This document shows positions 26,301 to 33,731 of a DNA stretch of 64,000 nucleotides, in pieces (positions within the stretch are counted from its first letter, which is position 1; the number at the start of each line of letters is the position of its first letter). Under the pieces are notes generated by a model. The model was not told the DNA's origin. It ran no database searches and was given only the letters and a program-made list of their open reading frames with translations. The position numbers were made by a program, and so were the translations under genes. The stretch lies in contig USOX01000010.1 in the NCBI GenBank assembly GCA_900556485.1, positions 37,194 to 101,193 of the forward strand, given 5' to 3'. This DNA is from an uncultured Dysgonomonas sp. (GTDB lineage: Bacteria > Bacteroidota > Bacteroidia > Bacteroidales > Dysgonomonadaceae).

Positions 26301-27221
26301 ATGAAGAAAATATATTATATTATAATAATAGGCATGATTTCCTTTTCATTCTCTTGCAGTAATAACAATAAAAAAGATAATTCAAAAAATGAAATCAATC
26401 TTAAATTAGATGATATTGAAGGTGAATGGACACATTCAGTTGATGTTTCTAAAACAGGTGAACCTGATGGAACAGAATATTATTTATACTTATATGTAAA
26501 AACTAATACTGTTAGATACTATCCATGTTATGATGATTGTGCATATGAAGGCACTTATAAATACGAATATGATAAGGTATATATTGAATGTTCAAATATA
26601 TCTGATAATACAGACCCTACTGAAACAAGTAAATTGAATGTAACATTTACTTATAAGGATGGGAAATTGATTAGTGATAATGGAGAAGAATATATACGCA
26701 TAAGTGACAAAGTAGCATTTGAAGAAGTTGAAGAAAATGATACACCACAGAGTAATGATATTCAAAATGAAAATAATCCTCATGCTAATCTAACAGTAGA
26801 TGTTGTTGGTAAGATTATAGATAATATGATATTTTATACGAAAAAAGATGATTATTATATAACTTATGAATTTGAACTCATTGATATTGATGATATAGGT
26901 GCAACCCTTAAATGTAAATATACAGAATTTATAGTTAATCAAAATTATGGTTTAACTCCGATGGAGATACTTAAACAATCAGCTAATGAGGTAACATATC
27001 TAACAGTAAATAAAGGTATTGTTATGATAAAAAAGAACAACGTAAATAAACCATATATCTTGGTAGAACAGATAAGGGGGGATGATTTAATAAAACCAAT
27101 AACATTACGATTTGGAGTATTAGAAACATCAAGAGGTAAGAAAGCATATGTAAGTGGTCAAATGTCAGATTTAACTATTTTAGATTCCAAAGTGAAAGAC
27201 CCTTCACGCATACCGAGATAA
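26301..27221 (+). CDS. Lipoprotein of unknown function (element cargo)
   Basis: 306 residues with a lipoprotein signal peptide ending SFSFSCSNNNKK (Cys near residue 19). Residues 35-135 form a lipocalin-like segment (DIEGEWTHSVDV and YEGTYKYEYDKVYIECS), followed by an acidic linker (FEEVEENDTPQSND) and a C-terminal beta-rich domain. The first domain has the same G-x-W entry as the upstream lipoprotein, so the two may be distantly related. I do not recognise the C-terminal domain. It is the last gene before a terminator. Confidence 0.7.
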   Translation: MKKIYYIIIIGMISFSFSCSNNNKKDNSKNEINLKLDDIEGEWTHSVDVSKTGEPDGTEYYLYLYVKTNTVRYYPCYDDCAYEGTYKYEYDKVYIECSNISDNTDPTETSKLNVTFTYKDGKLISDNGEEYIRISDKVAFEEVEENDTPQSNDIQNENNPHANLTVDVVGKIIDNMIFYTKKDDYYITYEFELIDIDDIGATLKCKYTEFIVNQNYGLTPMEILKQSANEVTYLTVNKGIVMIKKNNVNKPYILVEQIRGDDLIKPITLRFGVLETSRGKKAYVSGQMSDLTILDSKVKDPSRIPR

Positions 27222-27251
27222 AGAAAATAATTAACCTTAACTATTAAAATT

Positions 27252-27282
27252 AAAGGGCAACTCATTTACTGAATTGCCCTTT
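27252..27282. terminator. Bidirectional terminator between convergent genes
   Basis: AAAGGGCAA (27252-27260) pairs with TTGCCCTTT (27274-27282) around a 13-base loop. It sits between the plus-strand lipoprotein ending at 27221 and the minus-strand gene ending at 27305. Confidence 0.7.
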
Positions 27283-27304
27283 GTGATATATATAATTAAA
27301 TATA

Positions 27305-27553
27305 TTATTTACTTTTATCTTCTTTTGGTTCTTTCAATAATATCTTAATATGGTCTTTTACAACTTTAGGTGAATTTTCCTTATAATAGAATAATTCTAA
27401 TTTAATATTTTCCATCTCACTTTTAAGTTTATTATAATCTTCATTTTCTGATAAAGATTTTATTATTTCAGCAATAATATACTCTTTATCCTCTTTTGAT
27501 TGTTTATTAAATAACTCAATAATTCTATCCCTGTTCATTGGTTTATTTGCCAT
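27305..27553 (-). CDS. Small coiled-coil protein of unknown function
   Basis: 82 residues, highly charged and helical (EDYNKLKSEMENIKLELFYYKE), no membrane segment and no recognised domain. The N-terminus MNRDRIIELFNKQSKEDKEYIIAEIIKSL looks like a short helical bundle. A TATATTTG box on the minus strand at 27591-27584 could drive it. Facing away from the polymerase-like gene, it could be a regulator, but nothing in the sequence proves this. Confidence 0.6.
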   Translation of the reverse strand: MANKPMNRDRIIELFNKQSKEDKEYIIAEIIKSLSENEDYNKLKSEMENIKLELFYYKENSPKVVKDHIKILLKEPKEDKSK

Positions 27554-27890
27554 AATTAAATATTTTTTGATTAGTTAATAATACAAATATATGATATTTT
27601 GGATTAATTCAATATTTCAAAATCCTATATTTTTTGTAAAATTCATTCACCACATGGTGATAAACGCCAAATTTAACCTATTCTGACTTATAAAATTAGT
27701 CTATTTATCAATTTATATGACTCAATATCAATTTTTTAACTATAAAATATGTGTAATTTTCCGAAAAATGATAATAGTACTACCTCCGTAATTATAGTAT
27801 CAAACTTGGCAAACTCATTCAATTTGACTATTAATTTAATTATTAAAATCAATTAAAATCATTATTTTTGAGGTAAAATATAGTGATTTT
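27554..27890. other. Upstream region of the polymerase-like gene with palindrome and tandem repeat
   Basis: 337 AT-rich bases without coding potential. Two structures are visible: a palindrome TCACCACATGGTGA at 27647-27660, and a perfect tandem repeat of ATTAAAATCA (27842-27861) just 29 bases before the polymerase-like gene. A TATTTTTG box at 27863-27870 fits TAnnTTTG. Position and AT content would suit an origin or operator for the downstream gene. Confidence 0.45.
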
Positions 27891-29561
27891 ATGACTACTT
27901 ATGTAAAGCTAAAAAAAGACGAATTTCTATTATATTCATTCAAAAATTTAAATATTAATGATTTGATAGATTATCATATTGAGATTAATACTATTACAAC
28001 CGAAGAACGGAAAAGAGAGTATATAGATGAAATTCACCAATTAATGCAAGATGATGAAGTAGTACGAAAATTAAATCTTGAATTAAAGGTATTATCTAAA
28101 GGTAAAAAGAAATTACCCACCAAACAAAAACAACCGTTACATAATAAGTTTACATATCTTATACATTTAATAGCTAAAAATTCTAACTTTAGAGAACCTT
28201 CTCCTGTTCCCCAAATCAGAATATTAGCATCATTCATTAAAAAAATATTCAATGATAGTGAATATCATAGATATATTTATACGTTATTCAGTTATGGAGT
28301 ATTTACAGGTAGTTTTGAATATAAAAAGAATAAGTATTCACGATTATATAATGTGAATGTTAAATATTATAATTATGACAATATACTTTATACACCATCT
28401 TCACATAAAATAATTAAGAAGTATATAGAAAGGTCAAATATAGAGTTGGATAAATATGTAAAGACAGATTTTGATAAAGCATATAATAAAAACCTATCCA
28501 AAATTAAATTAATTAAAACAGAAGCAGCAGAAGATTACGTTAATGAATTGACATCAAATAAAATTAATGAAAGAAAAAAATTAATTTATTTAAAATCATT
28601 ACAAAAACTAATAGATTATAATTCTAAAAATTATATAAGACTTATAAGAGATAAAAATGGTAGAATTTATCACGTCCTTACTAACATTAAAAGAGAATTT
28701 AAAGAATTTATAAATATATCATTTCAAGTAGATATTAAAAATAGTCATCCATTAATATTTAATAATTTCTTAATTAAAGATTGTAATATTAATAATAATA
28801 AATTAAATATATTATTTCAAATTATTAATTCTATTACTTATAATAATAATATATATTCTTTTAATATTAATAATAATAACTCCTTCGGAGTACTCTTGTA
28901 TAATGATTCTGACAAATCGCTAAACGAATTAATATACAGGATATTACAGAACACACCAACTTTAACCGATACCATACCCTTAGATGTACTTATATATATC
29001 ATTCTGACAAGTAAAGGACAGATGTGGGATTTACTCATAGAACAATGTAAGGTATCAGGGTTAGGAACGTTCAGAGGTAAGCCTGTTGATAGGAACAGCA
29101 TTAAGGAGAAGATGTTTAAAGAGGTCTTCTATTCCAATAGAGAAGGGTTATCTTATAAATTAGATAAATGCAATAAAGCAGTTGAAAAAAGGTATGGTAA
29201 GGTATTTTGTAATTTATTTCCAAATGTGTATAATGTAATTGAGTATAATAAATTCCATAAGCCAAAAGAAACAGAAGAAGAAAAACCACAATTAAGTAAT
29301 GAAATGATGGGTTTAGAAGCTAAATTATTTCGTGAGATTTTGAAAGAACTATTCAAATATCCAAACTTAGATGTGATAAGTATACATGATGCAATATTAG
29401 TTTTAAATACTTCTGATGAAAAATATAAACCTGAATTAATTGAAAATGTTATAACAAAGATATATCACAAATATAACCTATTCCCATCCGTTAGTATTGA
29501 TTATTACAATCCAATCAACCAATCCATCCAAATAAAACAAAAGTCGCTTAAATCGTCTTAA
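27891..29561 (+). CDS. Putative minimal polymerase related to DNA polymerase A / T7-type RNA polymerase
   Basis: 556 residues, no annotated family recognised. The C-terminal half shows, in order, motifs of the polA/T7 RNA polymerase palm: RDKNGRIYHVLTNIKREFKEF (like the GRxY segment before motif A), VDIKNSHPLIF (motif A, D plus S-x-P-L), RNSIKEKMFKEVFYSN (motif B, R-x-x-x-K-x-x-F-x-x-x-Y/F) and VISIHDAILVL (motif C, HD). The N-terminal 260 residues are Lys/Asn-rich and helical. Between motifs A and B is an Asn-rich stretch (about residues 295-330). A role as the element's replication or primer-making enzyme is inferred from motif order and location; catalytic activity is untested. Confidence 0.6.
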   Translation: MTTYVKLKKDEFLLYSFKNLNINDLIDYHIEINTITTEERKREYIDEIHQLMQDDEVVRKLNLELKVLSKGKKKLPTKQKQPLHNKFTYLIHLIAKNSNFREPSPVPQIRILASFIKKIFNDSEYHRYIYTLFSYGVFTGSFEYKKNKYSRLYNVNVKYYNYDNILYTPSSHKIIKKYIERSNIELDKYVKTDFDKAYNKNLSKIKLIKTEAAEDYVNELTSNKINERKKLIYLKSLQKLIDYNSKNYIRLIRDKNGRIYHVLTNIKREFKEFINISFQVDIKNSHPLIFNNFLIKDCNINNNKLNILFQIINSITYNNNIYSFNINNNNSFGVLLYNDSDKSLNELIYRILQNTPTLTDTIPLDVLIYIILTSKGQMWDLLIEQCKVSGLGTFRGKPVDRNSIKEKMFKEVFYSNREGLSYKLDKCNKAVEKRYGKVFCNLFPNVYNVIEYNKFHKPKETEEEKPQLSNEMMGLEAKLFREILKELFKYPNLDVISIHDAILVLNTSDEKYKPELIENVITKIYHKYNLFPSVSIDYYNPINQSIQIKQKSLKSS

Positions 29562-29576
29562 AATCACTTATGCATC

Positions 29577-29927
29577 ATGAGTAATATAGAAAAATCTGAA
29601 ATAGACATTCATGTAAAAGCTAATACAATTTTAATTAATGGTAAAAGAGCAACAAAATCTTTTATATCTCAAATACCATTAGAATATACTAATTATGATG
29701 ATATTAAACAATTTGTTTGTTGGTTTAATTTGAAGTTAGACCCTGCCGAAGCAATAAAAGATTATAGACGTTTTAAACAAAATATTACATATTTCTTTGA
29801 GATACATAATTTAATAACAGTTTTATATATTAATAATGATGAATGTTTAATGCGTATGTATTTAACAGAAAAAGAACTCAAAGAATATGAATCTACTTTC
29901 GGAATTATTGAACATTTCTATTTGTAA
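29577..29927 (+). CDS. Small protein of unknown function after the polymerase-like gene
   Basis: 116 residues, soluble, mixed alpha/beta (ITYFFEIHNLITVLYINNDECLMRMYLTEKELKEYES). No motif recognised. It starts 15 bases after the polymerase-like gene and is probably co-transcribed. The 13-base repeat CTTAAATCGTCTT occurs just before it, within the end of the preceding gene, and again just after it (about 29937). Confidence 0.6.
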   Translation: MSNIEKSEIDIHVKANTILINGKRATKSFISQIPLEYTNYDDIKQFVCWFNLKLDPAEAIKDYRRFKQNITYFFEIHNLITVLYINNDECLMRMYLTEKELKEYESTFGIIEHFYL

Positions 29928-29959
29928 TATAAATATCTTAAATCGTCTTTTAATAGGTT

Positions 29960-30151
29960 TTACTTATCATTGTCTTTGTCCTTGAATGGAGATATATTAC
30001 AATGGTAGTCTTTTAAACTATCGCTGATTTTCTTTTTAGTTTCTTGGTCTCTTGGTTTACCATAGTTTATATTATTCCACCCTTGATGTTTTAAACTTTG
30101 TTTAAGGCGTGTACCATCCATGAATATATCTTCAATGCTCTTTTTTCTCAT
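29960..30151 (-). CDS. Short NUMOD3-like basic peptide
   Basis: 63 residues. The segment NYGKPRDQETKKKISDSLKDYH resembles the NUMOD3 DNA-binding helix that accompanies homing endonucleases (GKxxSxETKxKISxSLK). No nuclease domain is attached, so it may be a remnant or a small DNA-binding protein. The frame is short and has no clear promoter; it could be non-functional. Confidence 0.4.
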   Translation of the reverse strand: MRKKSIEDIFMDGTRLKQSLKHQGWNNINYGKPRDQETKKKISDSLKDYHCNISPFKDKDNDK

Positions 30152-30312
30152 AAAATATTTAATTTATTCTTATAGATAAATATTTTAATTAAATAAATTA
30201 AAGGGTCTACTTTTGAAAATGGTCAAAATTTTTTCAGAATTTTTTTCACGACTCCATAGGGGTATATTTGCCTGGGGGTAGTTCAACTCAAAAAGAGGTT
30301 TAAGTGATTTAA

Positions 30313-30321
30313 GGGGGGGGG
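30313..30321. repeat. G9 homopolymer tract
   Basis: A run of nine G in the spacer between the NUMOD3-like gene and the integrase stop. It is exceptional in this AT-rich element. The same length of homopolymer occurs in the DprA-HAD gene. Confidence 0.7.
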
Positions 30322-30355
30322 TATCGGTAGGATATGGATAGTAAAGGCACTTAAT

Positions 30356-32164
30356 TTAAATCTTTGTTTTTTTTCTTAACTTAGATTCTTTTCTTTTGTC
30401 TTTATAACTTTCATTCCATCTATCCTGATTTGCTTTTACCCTTTTATTTGTTGCTGCTGTAAATGGGTCTATTTCAATAAAAGAATATTTGTGTAATTCT
30501 GTTTTATATAAGTTTTCAATTATTTCTATATCTGATAAAATAGTTTCTTCACCTGTTTCAATATTTACATGTTTGAACTTTTTATCATTAGATAGATATG
30601 TGTAATAAGTACCATCTAATGTATAGTAATGATTTAGTTTATTTTGTCTATTATTAAAACTATAAATATTTTCTCCATTTTTATATATTATATTTAATAT
30701 AACCCAATCTTTATTGGGATTATATATATAAATTTCATCTACAAATAATTTAATTAAATATTCAATATTAACAATATCATTTCCTGCCTCATTTATCATT
30801 CTTTGAAGTTCAAAAAAATCATGTTTGGGATTATGTATGTTTTGTTGAAGCAACTCTATTTCTTTATTTAGACTTTTATTTTCTCGATTAAATTCTTTTA
30901 TTTGATTTTCAATTTGACGTGCTTTACTTGAAATATCATCTGATGTATATGTTTCATCATCAACCAAATTTATTAATTTCTTCTTTCGGGATTTTAATTT
31001 ATCTATACCAATATTATTTGATATTATTAATTCTTCTTTTTCTGATATTTCTTTTTTGTATTGTTCACTATTATCTTGTTGATTGACAAAATACCATTCC
31101 AAATTATTACTATGCTTTATTATATCCCATACAATAGCATCAGCACGAAATTTATTTATATTGGTATGTTCGTCATGATATAATTTTCTTGAAGCACACA
31201 CCACACCCCAATGATTAGTTTTACATATACCACATTTAATTTTACCTTTTAAAGGATAGTTGAATTTACGTGTGCGAGTGCCATATACTTCTTTTTTATT
31301 TTCAATAATTTGTTTAACTTTATTAAATAATTCAATAGATATTATTGGTGGTATTTTTCCATTTTTCCATTTTCCGTATTTGCGTTCACCGATATAGTTT
31401 TTATTATGTAGTAGTCTACCAACATTTGAATCTTCCCATAATTTACCTTTTGCACTTCGAATATTTTTATTGTTTAAATAGCTTGCTATTTTTGTAAAAC
31501 TCCATCTTTCATTTACATATTTATCAAATATTAGCTTTACTATTTCGGCTTGTTCTTCATCAACTTCTAAATATCTCTTTTTCTCCCCAACAATTTTATA
31601 ACCATATGGAATTGTACCACCCACATATCTATTTTCATCAGTCTCAAATACATATTTTTTACCTCTTTGAGTACGTTCTTTTATTTTTCGGTACTCTTCC
31701 TCAATATACATTGACAGAAAATGGATATGCGATTCTACCCTTAAATCAATTTCCAAAGTATCTAAATGCAAGGTGGTAAATTGATGCGAAATAAAATGTA
31801 TCGGTTTTTTTAGAGTGTTAAAGAAACTAATATGTGAGAACAATAAACCCTTTAATCTTGAAATTCTACTAATTTCCCACACAAATATCATGGAGATTTG
31901 ACCACTTGTTTTTGGGTTCTGTACGACTTCCTTTAGTTCTTGTAAACTTTTTGAATCTTCGGCAGCAACTAAATAACCTGTTTCTACACCTTTATCATCA
32001 ACTTCTTTAATAAATTGAGGTCTGCCCCCGCTTATTTTTTCACCAAAATAAAATTTATCAGGTATTTCATACCCCATACTTTCAGCAGCTTTCTTTATAT
32101 CTGCTTTCTGAGAATCTAATTCTTGTTGATTGGATGATACACGTAGTAAAGCTGCTGCTATCAT
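30356..32164 (-). CDS. Large serine recombinase (integrase of the element)
   Basis: 602 residues. The catalytic domain starts AALLRVSSNQQELDSQ with the nucleophile Ser after R-V, followed by IFVWEISRISRLKG (conserved Arg helix). A recombinase domain follows (VGGTIPYGYKIVGEKKRYLEVDEEQAEIVKLIFDKY), then SFTKIASYLNNKNIRSAKGKLWEDSNVGRLLHNKNYIG, and a zinc-ribbon region beginning KCGICKTNHWGVVC. The ribbon's last ligands look degenerate (HDEHT). A coiled coil spans about 365-440, as in large serine integrases. The start lies 72 bases inside the right attachment site, the usual location. It is very likely the enzyme that integrated the element in dprA at the TA core. Confidence 0.92.
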   Translation of the reverse strand: MIAAALLRVSSNQQELDSQKADIKKAAESMGYEIPDKFYFGEKISGGRPQFIKEVDDKGVETGYLVAAEDSKSLQELKEVVQNPKTSGQISMIFVWEISRISRLKGLLFSHISFFNTLKKPIHFISHQFTTLHLDTLEIDLRVESHIHFLSMYIEEEYRKIKERTQRGKKYVFETDENRYVGGTIPYGYKIVGEKKRYLEVDEEQAEIVKLIFDKYVNERWSFTKIASYLNNKNIRSAKGKLWEDSNVGRLLHNKNYIGERKYGKWKNGKIPPIISIELFNKVKQIIENKKEVYGTRTRKFNYPLKGKIKCGICKTNHWGVVCASRKLYHDEHTNINKFRADAIVWDIIKHSNNLEWYFVNQQDNSEQYKKEISEKEELIISNNIGIDKLKSRKKKLINLVDDETYTSDDISSKARQIENQIKEFNRENKSLNKEIELLQQNIHNPKHDFFELQRMINEAGNDIVNIEYLIKLFVDEIYIYNPNKDWVILNIIYKNGENIYSFNNRQNKLNHYYTLDGTYYTYLSNDKKFKHVNIETGEETILSDIEIIENLYKTELHKYSFIEIDPFTAATNKRVKANQDRWNESYKDKRKESKLRKKTKI

Positions 32165-32190
32165 AATGACTTATTTAATTATCTTTACTA

Positions 32191-32198
32191 CAAAGATA
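32191..32198 (-). promoter_or_regulatory. Putative -7 element for the integrase
   Basis: TATCTTTG on the minus strand, 26 bases before the integrase ATG. The -33 region would fall at about 32218-32222, inside the attP arm (32217-32231), so integrase binding there could repress its own gene. Confidence 0.55.
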
Positions 32199-32216
32199 AC
32201 AAAAAAAGTACACCTA

Positions 32217-32240
32217 ATTAAATTACGCACACATGTAAGA
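32217..32240. mobile_element. Right attachment junction of the dprA element
   Basis: Element arm ATTAAATTACGCACA (32217-32231), then CATG, the TA core at 32236-32237 and dprA sequence AGAATTAGC. Together with the left junction it gives a 40-bp attP dyad: arm, CATG-TA-TTGC, inverse arm. Confidence 0.85.
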
Positions 32241-32993
32241 ATTAGCTATTTCGGCTGTAATAAGAGAACCACCCTTTTCGTCGGATTCTACTACAATAAC
32301 TGTATCAGCCATCCCTGCAACAATGCGATTCCTCCTTACAAAATTATGTTTATCAGGTTCGGTTCCGCTAGAGAATTCAGTAAGTAACCCTCCATTCTGT
32401 AGCATTTCTATTGCTGTTTGGCGGTGAGCAGATGGATAAATCCTATCTAATCCATGGGCTAGTACTCCAATTGTTGGCAGACCATGCTTAATGGCTGCAC
32501 GGTGTGCATTTATGTCTATACCATATGCCAAGCCACTAATAATTAATGTGTCGGGTAGGGAAGTGGATATTGTGTCGAGAAAAGAATCACAGAAATTATT
32601 TCCATATAAGGTTGATTGACGTGTTCCTACTATGCTGATAACCTTTTCTGCATTGAAATTTGCATTACCTTTAAAGTAAAAAAGGATAGGGGCATCAGAG
32701 CATTCTTTTAAGCGATGCGGATAATTTTCATCATTGATGAAATAGAGTGATATATTATTTTTTTCGATGAAAGTTAGCTCTTTTTCAGCCTTGATTAAAA
32801 CTTCCGGATTTAGTATTTCATCAACAAGTTTGGATGCTATTCCAGGAATGTTTAATAAAGATTTTCGGCTCGATTTGAAAATAGCTTCTTCGTCACCTAC
32901 AATTTGTAGAATATTGCGTGCTATAATATCTCCGACACCATGTATCTGAGTCAGAGCTATCTGATAAAGCCTTTTATCAGTAGATGTTTCCAT
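32223..32993 (-). pseudogene. dprA: dprA 5' fragment (truncated by the element)
   Basis: 256 codons are open, the last four (MCA plus stop) coming from the element. The authentic part keeps the N-terminal helix-hairpin-helix region (QIALTQIHGVGDIIARNIL), then the Rossmann domain: VISIVGTRQSTLYG, LIISGLAYGIDINAHRAA, VLAHGLDRIYPSAHR, FVRRNRIVAGMADTVIVVES and KGGSLITAEIANS. The missing end, starting just before DVFAVPG, lies 9.9 kb away at 22001-22366. DprA loads RecA on single-stranded DNA during natural transformation. The fragment lacks the last strand of the fold and the winged helix, so it is probably inactive unless the element excises. Confidence 0.93.
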
Positions 32994-33665
32994 TTAAGCA
33001 AATTCGGTTTGATTTTCGATTATCATTCCGTCTTTCATGTGAATAGTGCGGTCGGTAATAGATGCAAGGTGTTCGTCATGGGTTACGATTACGAATGTCT
33101 GGCCTAGAGTATCTCGTAATTTGAAGAATAGTTGATGAAGTTCATCTTTATTTTCAGTATCGAGACTTCCTGACGGTTCATCTGCTAAAATAACAGCAGG
33201 ATTATTTATTAAGGCGCGGGCTACAGCTACGCGTTGTTTTTCTCCTCCTGAAAGTTCATTCGGTTTATGCTCAATTCTGGAAGATAGACCTAGCATATCC
33301 AGCAATTCTTTGGCTCTTGCTTTTGCTTCAGATTCTTTCACTTTTCCTATCAATGCCGGAATCATGACATTTTCGATAGCCGTAAATTCCGGAAGAAGTT
33401 GATGAAACTGAAAAACAAAACCTATATTTTTATTTCTAAAATCAGAAAGCTTTGTATCACTTAGTTTGCTGATATTTTGGTTGTTGATATATACGGTGCC
33501 ACTATCAGCTTTATCGAGTGTTCCCATTATTTGCAGAAGGGTTGTTTTTCCGGCTCCACTGGCTCCAACTATGGATATGATTTCACCTTGCTTTACCTGT
33601 AGGTCAATTCCTTTTAAAACCTTTAGCGTGCCGAAACTTTTAGTTATTCCTTCTACTTTAATCAT
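32994..33665 (-). CDS. lolD: LolD-like ABC transporter ATPase
   Basis: 223 residues from the ATG at 33665. Walker A is [10 protein letters not shown], the Q-loop [11 protein letters not shown], the signature [15 protein letters not shown], and Walker [13 protein letters not shown] followed by H-loop IVTHD. Sequence details ([16 protein letters not shown]) match the LolD branch, which extracts lipoproteins from the inner membrane together with LolC/LolE-like permeases; those are not in the window. The frame stays open upstream to 33698, but that extension covers the ugd terminator, so the internal ATG is preferred. The dprA ATG directly abuts the stop codon, indicating translational coupling. 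Confidence 0.9.
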   Translation of the reverse strand: MIKVEGITKSFGTLKVLKGIDLQVKQGEIISIVGASGAGKTTLLQIMGTLDKADSGTVYINNQNISKLSDTKLSDFRNKNIGFVFQFHQLLPEFTAIENVMIPALIGKVKESEAKARAKELLDMLGLSSRIEHKPNELSGGEKQRVAVARALINNPAVILADEPSGSLDTENKDELHQLFFKLRDTLGQTFVIVTHDEHLASITDRTIHMKDGMIIENQTEFA

Positions 33666-33688
33666 TTCTTTTCTGCTTTTATATACAA

Positions 33689-33715
33689 AAGGCTGCATTA
33701 GACGAATGCAGCCTT
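33689..33715 (-). terminator. Rho-independent terminator after ugd
   Basis: AAGGCTGCATT (33689-33699) pairs perfectly with AATGCAGCCTT (33705-33715) around a five-base loop, followed on the minus strand by TTTTGTAT. It lies 17 bases after the ugd stop. Confidence 0.85.
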
Positions 33716-33731
33716 CTTTTATATTTTTGAA

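Larger units (their letters stand above)
22365..32237. mobile_element. 9,871-bp serine-recombinase element integrated in dprA
   Basis: The limits are set by the two halves of dprA, which flank the region on the same strand. The TA at 22365-22366 and the TA at 32236-32237 are the only bases shared at the crossover. Joining the outer flanks at TA restores ANSYCKDVFAVPG in frame, and joining the inner ends gives a 40-bp site with perfect 15-bp arms and TA at the centre. A 602-residue large serine recombinase starts 72 bases inside the right end. Cargo genes are distinctly richer in A and T and in Asn/Lys/Ile codons than their surroundings. No transposase, capsid, portal, relaxase or conjugation gene is seen, so it is a small satellite-like or plasmid-like integrative element. 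Confidence 0.93.

Noticed and set aside
22365..32237. Prophage or conjugative element
   Set aside because: No capsid, portal, tail, relaxase or mating-pair genes were found.
33666..33698. Longer N-terminus for LolD
   Set aside because: The extra codons come from the ugd terminator hairpin.
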